A stretch of 64,000 nucleotides of DNA, taken from contig JAKCOZ010000083.1 of assembly GCA_022605955.1 (NCBI GenBank), positions 1,550,001 through 1,614,000 of the forward strand, in the 5' to 3' direction. Every line of letters starts with the position of its first letter. Within the stretch, counting starts at the first letter, position 1. The notes beneath the pieces were generated by a model, which saw only the letters and a list, made by a program, of their open reading frames with translations, had not been told where the DNA came from and did no database searches. This document shows, one piece after another, positions 1 through 10,577 of this stretch. The translations under genes and the position numbers were made by a program. Source of the stretch: Rallus limicola. Lineage: Eukaryota > Chordata > Aves > Gruiformes > Rallidae.

Positions 1-3000
1 AGGGCCGAGAAAAGCACCGTAGGAGGTTCCAGGCATGTTCCCTCTTTCCAGGCAAAGGAAAAGGCTGAGAGCCAAAGTGACAGGGGCTGCTCGTGTGTCC
101 TGTTAGGAGGTTTCAGACAAGCTATGCCTTTCAGGCCTAGCTTCTTTACTTTGGGAGTTATTGCTGGACGTTTAGCATGTTTTGAACTGCAGTCTGCTAG
201 GGCCGAGAAAAGCACCGTAGGAGGTTCCAGGCATGTTCCCTCTTTCCAGGCAAAGGAAAAGGCTGAGAGCCAAAGTGACAGGTGCTGCTCATGTGTCCTG
301 TTAGGAGGTTTCAGACAAGCTATGCCTTTCAGGCCTAGCTTCTTTACTTTGGGAGTTATTGCTGGACGTTTAGCATATTTTGAATTGCAGTCTGCTAGGG
401 CCGAGAAAAGCACCGTAGGAGGTTCCAGGCATGTTCCCTCTTTCCAGGCAAAGGAAAAGGCTGAGAGCCAAAGTGACAGGGTCTGCTCGTGTGTCCTGTT
501 AGGAGGTTTCAGACAAGCTATGCCTTTCAGGCCTAGCTTCTTTACTTTGGGAGTTATTGCTGGACGTTTAGCATGTTTTGAACTGCAGTCTGCTAGGGCC
601 GAGAAAAGCACCGTAGGAGGTTCCAGGCATGTTCCCTCTTTCCAGGCAAAGGAAAAGGCTGAGAGCCAAAGTGACAGGGTCTGGTCGGGTGTCCTTTTAG
701 GAGGTTTCAGACAAGCTATGCCTATCAGGCCTAGCTTCTTTACTTTGGGAGTTATTGCTGGACGTTTAGCATGTTTTGAACTGCAGTCTGCTAGGGCCGA
801 GAAAAGCACCGTAGGAGGTTCCAGGCATGTTCCCTCTTTCCAGGCAAAGGAAAAGGCTGAGAGCCAAAGTGACAGGGGCTGCTCGTGTGTCCTGTTAGGA
901 GGTTTCAGACAAGCTATGCCTTTCAGGCCTAGCTTCTTTACTTTGGGAGTTATTGCTGGACGTTTAGCATGTTTTGAACTGCAGTCTGCTAGGGCCGAGA
1001 AAAGCACCGTAGGAGGTGCCAGGCATGTTCCCTCTTTCCAGGCAAAGGAAAAGGCTGAGAGCCAAAGTGAAAGGGTCTGCTCGTGTGTCCTGTTAGGAGG
1101 TTTCAGACAAGCTATGCCTTTCAGGCCTAGCTTCTTTACTTTGGGAGTTATTGCTGGACGTTTAGCATGTTTTGAACTGCAGTCTGCTAGGGCCGAGAAA
1201 AGCACCGTAGGAGGTTCCAGGCATGTTCCCTCTTTCCAGGCAAAGGAAAAGGCTGAGAGCCAAAGTGACAGGGGCTGCTCGTGTGTCATGTTAGGAGGTT
1301 TCAGACAAGCTATGCCTTTCAGGCCTAGCTTCTTTACTTTGGGAGTTATTGCTGGACGTTTAGCATGTTTTGAACTGCAGTCTGCTAGGGCCGAGAAAAG
1401 CACCGTAGGAGGTTCCAGGCATGTTCCCTCTTTCCAGGCAAAGGAAAAGGCTGAGAGCCAAAGTGACAGGGTCTGCTCGTGTGTCCTGTTAGGAGGTTTC
1501 AGACAAGCTATGCCTTTCAGGCCTAGCTTCTTTACTTTGGGAGTTATTGCTGGACGTTTAGCATGTTTTGAACTGCAGTCTGCTAGGGCCGAGAAAAGCA
1601 CCGTAGGAGGTTCCAGGCATGTTCCCTCTTTCCAGGCAAAGGAAAAGGCTGAGAGCCAAAGTGACAGGGTCTGCTCGTGTGTCCTGTTAGGAGGTTTCAG
1701 ACAAGCTATGCCTTTCAGGCCTAGCTTCTTTACTTTGGGAGTTATTGCTGGACGTTTAGCATGTTTTGAACTGCAGTCTGCTAGGGCCGAGAAAAGCACC
1801 GTAGGAGGTTCCAGGCATGTTCCCTCTTTCCAGGCAAAGGAAAAGGCTGAGAGCCAAAGTGACAGGGTCTGCTCGGGTGTCCTGTTAGGAGGTTTCAGAC
1901 AAGCTATGCCTTTCAGGCCTAGCTTCTTTACTTTGGGAGTTATTGCTGGACGTTTAGCATGTTTTGAACTGCAGTCTGCTAGGGCCGAGAAAAGCACCGT
2001 AGGAGGTTCCAGGCATGTTCCCTCTTTCCAGGCAAAGGAAAAGGCTGAGAGCCAAAGTGACAGGGTCTGCTCGGGTGTCCTGTTAGGAGGTTTCAGACAA
2101 GCTATGCCTTTCAGGCCTAGCTTCTTTACTTTGGGAGTTATTGCTGGACGTTTAGCATGTTTTGAGCTGCAGTCTGCTAGGGCCGAGAAAAGCACCGTAG
2201 GAGGTTCCAGGCATGTTCCCTCTTTCCAAGCAAAGGAAAAAGCTGAGAGCCAAAGTGAAAGGGTTTGCTCGTGTGTCCTGTTAGGAGGTTTCAGACAAGC
2301 TATGCCTTTCAGGCCTAGCTTCTTTACTTTGGGAGTTATTGCTGGACGTTTAGCATGTTTTGAATTGCAGTCTGCTAGGGCCGAGAAAAGCACCGTAGGA
2401 GGTTCCAGGCATGTTCCCTCTTTCCAGGCAAAGGAAAAGGCTGAGAGCCAAAGTGACAGGGTCTGCTTGTGTGTCCTGTTAGGAGGTTTCAGACAAGCTA
2501 TGCCTTTCAGGCCTAGCTTCTTTACTTTGGGAGTTATTGCTGGACGTTTAGCATGTTTTGAACTGCAGTCTGCTAGGGCCGAGAAAAGCACCGTAGGAGG
2601 TTCCAGGCATGTTCCCTCTTTCCAGGCAAAGGAAAAGGCTGAGAGCCAAAGTGACAGGGGCTGCTCGTGTGTCCTGTTAGGAGGTTTCAGACAAGCTATG
2701 CCTTTCAGGCCTAGCTTCTTTACTTTGGGAGTTATTGCTGGACGTTTAGCATGTTTTGAACTGCAGTCTGCTAGGGCCGAGAAAAGCACCGTAGGAGGTT
2801 CCAGGCATGTTCCCTCTTTCAAGCAAAGGAAAAGGCTGAGAGCCAAAGTGACAGGGTCTGCTCGGGTGTCCTGTTAGGAGGTTTCAGACAAGCTATGCCT
2901 TTCAGGCCTAGCTTCTTTACTTTGGGAGTTATTGCTGGACGTTTAGCATGTTTTGAACTGCAGTCTGCTAGGGCCGAGAAAAGCACCGTAGGAGGTTCCA

Positions 3001-4498
3001 GGCATGTTCCCTCTTTCCAGGCAAAGGAAAAGGCTGAGAGCCAAAGTGACAGTGTCTGCTCGTGTGTCCTGTTAGGAGGTTTCAGACAAGCTATGCCTTT
3101 CAGCCCTAGCTTCTTTACTTTGGGAGTTATTGCTGGACGTTTAGCATGTTTTGAATTACAGTCTGCTAGGGCCGAGAAAAGCACCGTAGGAGGTTCCAGG
3201 CATGTTCCCTCTTTCCAGGCAAAGGAAAAGGCTGAGAGCCAAAGTGACAGGGTCTGCTCGTGTGTCCTGTTAGGAGGTTTCAGACAAGCTATGCCTTTCA
3301 GGCCTAGCTTCTTTACTTTGGGAGTTATTGCTGGACGTTTAGCATGTTTTGAACTGCAGTCTGCTAGGGCCGAGAAAAGCACCGTAGGAGGTTCCAGGCA
3401 TGTTCCCTCTTTCCAGGCAAAGGAAAAGGCTGAGAACCAAAGTGACAGGGGCTGCTCGTGTGTCATGTTAGGAGGTTTCAGACAAGCTATGCCTTTCAGG
3501 CCTAGCTTCTTTACTTTGGGAGTTATTGCTGGACGTTTAGCATGTTTTGAACTGCAGTCTGCTAGGGCCGAGAAAAGCACCGTAGGAGGTTCCAGGCATG
3601 TTCCCTCTTTCCAGGCAAAGGAAAAGGCTGAGAGCCAAAGTGACAGGGGCTGCTCGTGTGTCCTGTTAGGAGGTTTCAGACAAGCTATGCCTTTCAGGCC
3701 TAGCTTCTTTACTTTGGGAGTTATTGCTGGACGTTTAGCATGTTTTGAACTGCAGTCTGCTAGGGCCAAGAAAAGCACCGTAGGAGGTTCCAGGCATGTT
3801 CCCTCTTTCCAGGCAAAGGAAAAGGCTGAGAGCCAAAGTGACAGGGGCTGCTCGTGTGTCCTGTTAGGAGGTTTCAGACAAGCTATGCCTTTCAGGCCTA
3901 GCTTCTTTACTTTGGGAGTTATTGCTGGACGTTTAGCATGTTTTGAACTGCAGTCTGCTAGGGCCGAGAAAAGCACCGTAGGAGGTTCCAGGCATGTTCC
4001 CTCTTTCCAGGCAAAGGAAAAGGCTGAGAACCAAAGTGACAGGGGCTGCTCGTGTGTCATGTTAGGAGGTTTCAGACAAGCTATGCCTTTCAGGCCTAGC
4101 TTCATTAATTTGGGAGTTATTGCTGGACGTTTAGCATGTTTTGAACTGCAGTCTGCTAGGGCCGAGAAAAGCACCATAGGAGGTTCCAGGCATGTTCCCT
4201 CTTTCCAGGCAAAGGAAAAGGCTGAGAACCAAAGTGACAGGGGCTGCTCGTGTGTCATGTTAGGAGGTTTCAGACAAGCTATGCCTTTCAGGCCTAGCTT
4301 CTTTACTTTGGGAGTTATTGCTGGACGTTTAACATGTTTTGAATTGCAGTCTGGTAGGGCCGAGAAAAGCACCGTAGGAGGTTCCAGGCATGTTCCCTCT
4401 TTCCAGGCAAAGGAAAAGGCTGAGAGCCAAAGTGACAGGGTCTGCTCGTGTGTCCTGTTAGGAGGTTTCAGACAAGCTATGCCTTTCAGGCCTAGCTT
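1..4498 (+). repeat. Segment 0: 22.7 monomers before the first junction
   Basis: A partial G monomer is followed by 22 full units starting at 124. Their order is a TGCTGCTCATG variant, L, a TGGTCGGGTG variant, G, a GAAAGGGTCTGC variant, G with CATG, T, T, X, X, K (2164), L with CTTGTG, G, X with a 1-bp deletion near 2820, an AGTGTCTGC variant, T with CAGCCC, N, G, G with CCAAGA, N, N (with TTCATTAATT and ACCATAGG), and L with TCTGGTAGG. The run K to the deleted X recurs 4,204 bp downstream in segment 1, deletion included. Confidence 0.93.
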
Positions 4499-4545
4499 GT
4501 CTGAAACCTCCTAACAGGACAAGCTATGCCTTTCATGCCTAGCTT
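4499..4545 (+). repeat. Junction 1: 47-bp inverted-duplication insertion
   Basis: The first 20 bp (gtctgaaacctcctaacagg) are the reverse complement of cctgttaggaggtttcagac lying 28-47 bp upstream. The remaining 27 bp directly repeat acaagctatg to ctagctt with one change (CAGG to CATG). Together with the upstream copy this makes an inverted repeat at 4451-4521: arms 4451-4479 and 4493-4521 (29 bp, perfect) around a 13-nt centre whose GCCT and AGGC can pair across TTC. The preceding monomer is type L. Confidence 0.96.
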
Positions 4546-7514
4546 CTTTACTTTGGGAGTTATTGCTGGACGTTTAGCATGTTTTGAACTGCAGTCTGCT
4601 AGGGCCGAGAAAAGCACCGTAGGAGGTTCCAGGCATGTTCCCTCTTTCCAGGCAAAGGAAAAGGCTGAGAGCCAAAGTGACAGGGGCTGCTCGTGTGTCC
4701 TGTTAGGAGGTTTCAGACAAGCTATGCCTTTCAGGCCTAGCTTCTTTACTTTGGGAGTTATTGCTGGACGTTTAGCATGTTTTGAGCTGCAGTCTGCTAG
4801 GGCCGAGAAAAGCACCGTAGGAGGTTCCAGGCATGTTCCCTCTTTCCAAGCAAAGGAAAAAGCTGAGAGCCAAAGTGAAAGGGTTTGCTCGTGTGTCCTG
4901 TTAGGAGGTTTCAGACAAGCTATGCCTTTCAGGCCTAGCATCTTTACTTTGGGAGTTATTGCTGGACGTTTAGCATATTTTGAATTGCAGTCTGCTAGGG
5001 CCGAGAAAAGCACCGTAGGAGGTTCCAGGCATGTTCCCTCTTTCCAGGCAAAGGAAAAGGCTGAGAGCCAAAGTGACAGGGGCTGCTTGTGTGTCCTGTT
5101 AGGAGGTTTCAGACAAGCTATGCCTTTCAGGCCTAGCTTCTTTACTTTGGGAGTTATTGCTGGACGTTTAGCATGTTTTGAACTGCAGTCTGCTAGGGCC
5201 GAGAAAAGCACCGTAGGAGGTTCCAGGCATGTTCCCTCTTTCCAGGCAAAGGAAAAGGCTGAGAGCCAAAGTGACAGGGTCTGCTCGTGTGTCCTGTTAG
5301 GAGGTTTCAGACAAGCTATGCCTTTCAGGCCTAGCTTCTTTACTTTGGGAGTTATTGCTGGACGTTTAGCATGTTTTGAACTGCAGTCTGCTAGGGCCGA
5401 GAAAAGCACCGTAGGAGGTTCCAGGCATGTTCCCTCTTTCCAGGCAAAGGAAAAGGCTGAGAGCCAAAGTGACAGGGGCTGCTCGTGTGTCCTGTTAGGA
5501 GGTTTCAGACAAGCTATGCCTTTCAGGCCTAGCTTCTTTACTTTGGGAGTTATTGCTGGACGTTTAGCATGTTTTGAACTGCAGTCTGCTAGGGCCGAGA
5601 AAAGCACCGTAGGAGGTTCCAGGCATGTTCCCTCTTTCCAGGCAAAGGAAAAGGCTGAGAGCCAAAGTGAAAGGGTCTGCTCGTGTGTCCTGTTAGGAGG
5701 TTTCAGACAAGCTATGCCTTTCAGGCCTAGCTTCTTTACTTTGGGAGTTATTGCTGGACGTTTAGCATGTTTTGAACTGCAGTCTGCTAGGGCCGAGAAA
5801 AGCACCGTAGGAGGTTCCAGGCATGTTCCCTCTTTCCAGGCAAAGGAAAAGGCTGAGAGCCAAAGTGACAGGGTCTGCTCGTGTGTCCTGTTAGGAGGTT
5901 TCAGACAAGCTATGCCTTTCAGGCCTAGCTTCTTTACTTTGGGAGTTATTGCTGGACGTTTAGCATGTTTTGAACTGCAGTCTGCTAGGGCCGAGAAAAG
6001 CACCGTAGGAGGTTCCAGGCATGTTCCCTCTTTCCAGGCAAAGGAAAAGGCTGAGAGCCAAAGTGACAGGGTCTGCTCGTGTGTCCTGTTAGGAGGTTTC
6101 AGACAAGCTATGCCTTTCAGGCCTAGCTTCTTTACTTTGGGAGTTATTGCTGGACGTTTAGCATGTTTTGAATTGCAGTCTGCTAGGGCCGAGAAAAGCA
6201 CCGTAGGAGGTTCCAGGCATGTTCCCTCTTTCCAGGCAAAGGAAAAGGCTGAGAGCCAAAGTGACAGGGTCTGCTCGGGTGTCCTGTTAGGAGGTTTCAG
6301 ACAAGCTATGCCTTTCAGGCCTAGCTTCTTTACTTTGGGAGTTATTGCTGGACGTTTAGCATGTTTTGAGCTGCAGTCTGCTAGGGCCGAGAAAAGCACC
6401 GTAGGAGGTTCCAGGCATGTTCCCTCTTTCCAAGCAAAGGAAAAAGCTGAGAGCCAAAGTGAAAGGGTTTGCTCGTGTGTCCTGTTAGGAGGTTTCAGAC
6501 AAGCTATGCCTTTCAGGCCTAGCTTCTTTACTTTGGGAGTTATTGCTGGACGTTTAGCATGTTTTGAATTGCAGTCTGCTAGGGCCGAGAAAAGCACCGT
6601 AGGAGGTTCCAGGCATGTTCCCTCTTTCCAGGCAAAGGAAAAGGCTGAGAGCCAAAGTGACAGGGTCTGCTTGTGTGTCCTGTTAGGAGGTTTCAGACAA
6701 GCTATGCCTTTCAGGCCTAGCTTCTTTACTTTGGGAGTTATTGCTGGACGTTTAGCATGTTTTGAACTGCAGTCTGCTAGGGCCGAGAAAAGCACCGTAG
6801 GAGGTTCCAGGCATGTTCCCTCTTTCCAGGCAAAGGAAAAGGCTGAGAGCCAAAGTGACAGGGGCTGCTCGTGTGTCCTGTTAGGAGGTTTCAGACAAGC
6901 TATGCCTTTCAGGCCTAGCTTCTTTACTTTGGGAGTTATTGCTGGACGTTTAGCATGTTTTGAACTGCAGTCTGCTAGGGCCGAGAAAAGCACCGTAGGA
7001 GGTTCCAGGCATGTTCCCTCTTTCAAGCAAAGGAAAAGGCTGAGATCCAAAGTGACAGGGTCTGCTCGGGTGTCCTGTTAGGAGGTTTCAGACAAGCTAT
7101 GCCTTTCAGGCCTAGCTTCTTTACTTTGGGAGTTATTGCTGGACGTTTAGCATGTTTTGAACTGCAGTCTGCTAGGGCCGAGAAAAGCACCGTAGGAGGT
7201 TCCAGGCATGTTCCCTCTTTCCAGGCAAAGGAAAAGGCTGAGAGCCAAAGTGACAGGGTCTGCTCGGGTGTCCTGTTAGGAGGTTTCAGACAAGCTATGC
7301 CTTTCAGCCCTAGCTTCTTTACTTTGGGAGTTATTGCTGGACGTTTAGCATGTTTTGAGCTCCAGTCTGCTAGGGCCGAGAAAAGCACCGTAGGAGGTTC
7401 CAGGCATGTTCCCTCTTTCCAGGCAAAGGAAAAGGCTGAGAGCCAAAGTGACAGGGTCTGCTCGTGTGTCCTGTTAGGAGGTTTCAGACAAGCTATGCCT
7501 TTCAGGCCTAGCTT
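4546..7514 (+). repeat. Segment 1: 15 monomers (one base short)
   Basis: Order: G, K (4784), L with TAGCATC, T, G, GAAAGGGTCTGC variant, T, T, LX, K (6368), L with CTTGTG, G, X with 1-bp deletion at about 7024, X, and a T unit carrying CAGCCC and GAGCTCCAG. The last six units are the start of the 3,016-bp higher-order repeat. Confidence 0.93.
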
Positions 7515-7561
7515 GTCTGAAACCTCCTAACAGGACAAGCTATGCCTTTCATGCCTAGCTT
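7515..7561 (+). repeat. Junction 2: 47-bp inverted-duplication insertion
   Basis: Same structure as junction 1. The inverted repeat spans 7467-7537 with perfect 29-bp arms. The monomer that follows carries the junction-linked GATAGGG variant at 7614. Confidence 0.96.
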
Positions 7562-10530
7562 CTTTACTTTGGGAGTTATTGCTGGACGTTTAGCATGTTT
7601 TGAACTGCAGTCTGATAGGGCCGAGAAAAGCACCGTAGGAGGTTCCAGGCATGTTCCCTCTTTCCAGGCAAAGGAAAAGGCTGAGAGCCAAAGTGACAGG
7701 GTCTGCTTGTGTGTCCTGTTAGGAGGTTTCAGACAAGCTATGCCTTTCAGGCCTAGCTTCTTTACTTTGGGAGTTATTGCTGGACGTTTAGCATGTTTTG
7801 AACTGCAGTCTGCTAGGGCCGAGAAAAGCACCGTAGGAGGTTCCAGGCATGTTCCCTCTTTCCAGGCAAAGGAAAAGGCTGAGAGCCAAAGTGACAGGGT
7901 CTGCTCGTGTGTCCTGTTAGGAGGTTTCAGACAAGCTATGCCTTTCATGCCTAGCTTCTTTACTTTGGGAGTTATTGCTGGACGTTTAGCATGTTTTGAA
8001 CTGCAGTCTGCTAGGGCCGAGAAAAGCACCGTAGGAGGTTCCAGGCATGTTCCCTCTTTCCAGGCAAAGGAAAAGGCTGAGAGCCAAAGTGACAGGGGCT
8101 GCTCGTGTGTCCTGTTAGGAGGTTTCAGACAAGCTATGCCTTTCAGGCCTAGCTTCTTTACTTTGGGAGTTATTGCTGGACGTTTAGCATGTTTTGAACT
8201 GCAGTCTGCTAGGGCTGAGAAAAGCACCGTAGGAGGTTCCAGGCATGTTCCCTCTTTCCAGGCAAAGGAAAAGGCTGAGAGCCAAAGTGACAGGGGCTGC
8301 TCGTGTGTCCTGTTAGGAGGTTTCAGACAAGCTATGCCTTTCAGGCCTAGCTTCTTTACTTTGGGAGTTATTGCTGGACGTTTAGCATGTTTTGAATTGC
8401 AGTCTGCTAGGGCCGAGAAAAGCACCGTAGGAGGTTCCAGGCATGTTCCCTCTTTCCAGGCAAAGGAAAAGGCTGAGAGCCAAAGTGACAGGGTCTGCTC
8501 GTGTGTCCTGTTAGGAGGTTTCAGACAAGCTATGCCTTTCAGGCCTAGCTTCTTTACTTTGGGAGTTATTGCTGGACGTTTAGCATGTTTTGAACTGCAG
8601 TCTGCTAGGGCCGAGAAAAGCACCGTAGGAGGTTCCAGGCATGTTCCCTCTTTCCAGGCAAAGGAAAAGGCTGAGAGCCAAAGTGACAGTGTCTGCTCGT
8701 GTGTCCTGTTAGGAGGTTTCAGACAAGCTATGCCTTTCAGGCCTAGCTTCTTTAATTTGGGAGTTATTGCTGGACATTTAGCATGTTTTGAACTGCAGTC
8801 TGCTAGGCCCGAGAAAAGCACCGTAGGAGGTTCCAGGCATGTTCCCTCTTTCCAGGCAAAGGAAAAGGCTGAGAGCCAAAGTGACAGGGTCTGCTCGTGT
8901 GTCCTGTTAGGAGGTTTCAGACAAGCTATGCCTTTCAGGCCTAGCTTCTTTACTTTGGGAGTTATTGCTGGACGTTTAGCATGTTTTGAACTGCAGTCTG
9001 CTAGGGCCGAGAAAAGCACCGTAGGAGGTTCCAGGCATGTTCCCTCTTTCCAGGCAAAGAAAAAGGCTGAGAGCCAAAGTGACAGGTGCTGCTCGTGTGT
9101 CCTGTTAGGAGGTTTCAGACAAGCTATGCCTTTCAGGCCTAGCTTCTTTACTTTGGGAGTTATTGCTGGACGTTTAGCATGTTTTGAACTGCAGTCTGCT
9201 AGGGCCGAGAAAAGCACCATAGGAGGTTCCAGGCATGTTCCCTCTTTCCAGGCAAAGGAAAAGGCTGAGAGCCAAAGTGACAGGGTCTGCTCGGGTGTCC
9301 TGATAGGAGGTTTCAGACAAGCTATGCCTTTCAGGCCTAGCTTCTTTACTTTGGGAGTTATTGCTGGACGTTTAGCATGTTTTGAGCTGCAGTCTGCTAG
9401 GGCCGAGAAAAGCACCGTAGGAGGTTCCAGGCATGTTCCCTCTTTCCAAGCAAAGGAAAAAGCTGAGAGCCAAAGTGAAAGGGTTTGCTCGTGTGTCCTG
9501 TTAGGAGGTTTCAGACAAGCTATGCCTTTCAGGCCTAGCTTCTTTACTTTGGGAGTTATTGCTGGACGTTTAGCATGTTTTGAATTGCAGTCTGCTAGGG
9601 CCGAGAAAAGCACCGTAGGAGGTTCCAGGCATGTTCCCTCTTTCCAGGCAAAGGAAAAGGCTGAGAGCCAAAGTGACAGGGTCTGCTTGTGTGTCCTGTT
9701 AGGAGGTTTCAGACAAGCTATGCCTTTCAGGCCTAGCTTCTTTACTTTGGGAGTTATTGCTGGACGTTTAGCATGTTTTGAACTGCAGTCTGCTAGGGCC
9801 GAGAAAAGCACCGTAGGAGGTTCCAGGCATGTTCCCTCTTTCCAGGCAAAGGAAAAGGCTGAGAGCCAAAGTGACAGGGGCTGCTCGTGTGTCCTGTTAG
9901 GAGGTTTCAGACAAGCTATGCCTTTCAGGCCTAGCTTCTTTACTTTGGGAGTTATTGCTGGACGTTTAGCATGTTTTGAACTGCAGTCTGCTAGGGCCGA
10001 GAAAAGCACCGTAGGAGGTTCCAGGCATGTTCCCTCTTTCAAGCAAAGGAAAAGGCTGAGATCCAAAGTGACAGGGTCTGCTCGGGTGTCCTGTTAGGAG
10101 GTTTCAGACAAGCTATGCCTTTCAGGCCTAGCTTCTTTACTTTGGGAGTTATTGCTGGACGTTTAGCATGTTTTGAACTGCAGTCTGCTAGGGCCGAGAA
10201 AAGCACCGTAGGAGGTTCCAGGCATGTTCCCTCTTTCCAGGCAAAGGAAAAGGCTGAGAGCCAAAGTGACAGGGTCTGCTCGGGTGTCCTGTTAGGAGGT
10301 TTCAGACAAGCTATGCCTTTCAGCCCTAGCTTCTTTACTTTGGGAGTTATTGCTGGACGTTTAGCATGTTTTGAGCTCCAGTCTGCTAGGGCCGAGAAAA
10401 GCACCGTAGGAGGTTCCAGGCATGTTCCCTCTTTCCAGGCAAAGGAAAAGGCTGAGAGCCAAAGTGACAGGGTCTGCTCGTGTGTCCTGTTAGGAGGTTT
10501 CAGACAAGCTATGCCTTTCAGGCCTAGCTT
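7562..10530 (+). repeat. Segment 2: 15 monomers (one base short)
   Basis: Order: GATAGGG unit with CTTGTG, T, G (CATGCC), G (GGCTGAG), L, AGTGTCTGC variant, a unit with TTTAATTTGG, GGACATTT and AGGCCCGAG, a unit with CAAAGAAAA and TGCTGC, an X unit with ACCATAGG and CCTGATAGG, K (9384), L with CTTGTG, G, X with 1-bp deletion at about 10040, X, T with CAGCCC and GAGCTCCAG. The last six units repeat the end of segment 1 and the first nine repeat into segment 3. Confidence 0.93.
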
Positions 10531-10577
10531 GTCTGAAACCTCCTAACAGGACAAGCTATGCCTTTCATGCCTAGCTT
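10531..10577 (+). repeat. Junction 3: 47-bp inverted-duplication insertion
   Basis: The inverted repeat spans 10483-10553 with perfect 29-bp arms. It lies exactly 3,016 bp after junction 2 within duplicated flanks. The next monomer has GATAGGG at 10630. Confidence 0.96.

Noticed and set aside
231..252. Polypyrimidine tract plus CAG (TTCCCTCTTTCCAGG) as a 3' splice site in every monomer
   Set aside because: It resembles an acceptor, but no donor with a good GTRAGT match lies in the monomer, and there is no exon-intron context.
219..301. Bacterial-type ribosome site (AGGAGG 8 nt before ATG) with a 23-codon ORF in each monomer
   Set aside because: The motif and the short ORF are there in every unit, but the tandem structure, CpG depletion and lack of any other bacterial gene signal make a prokaryotic reading unlikely. 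The second AGGAGG is 13 nt from its ATG, too far.
95..320. RNA polymerase III B-box-like GGTTCCAGGC
   Set aside because: It departs from GGTTCGANNCC at key positions, and no A box or T-run terminator is at the right distance.
4451..4521. Rho-independent terminator at each junction
   Set aside because: The hairpin is far longer than usual and no T-run follows it. The setting is eukaryotic satellite.
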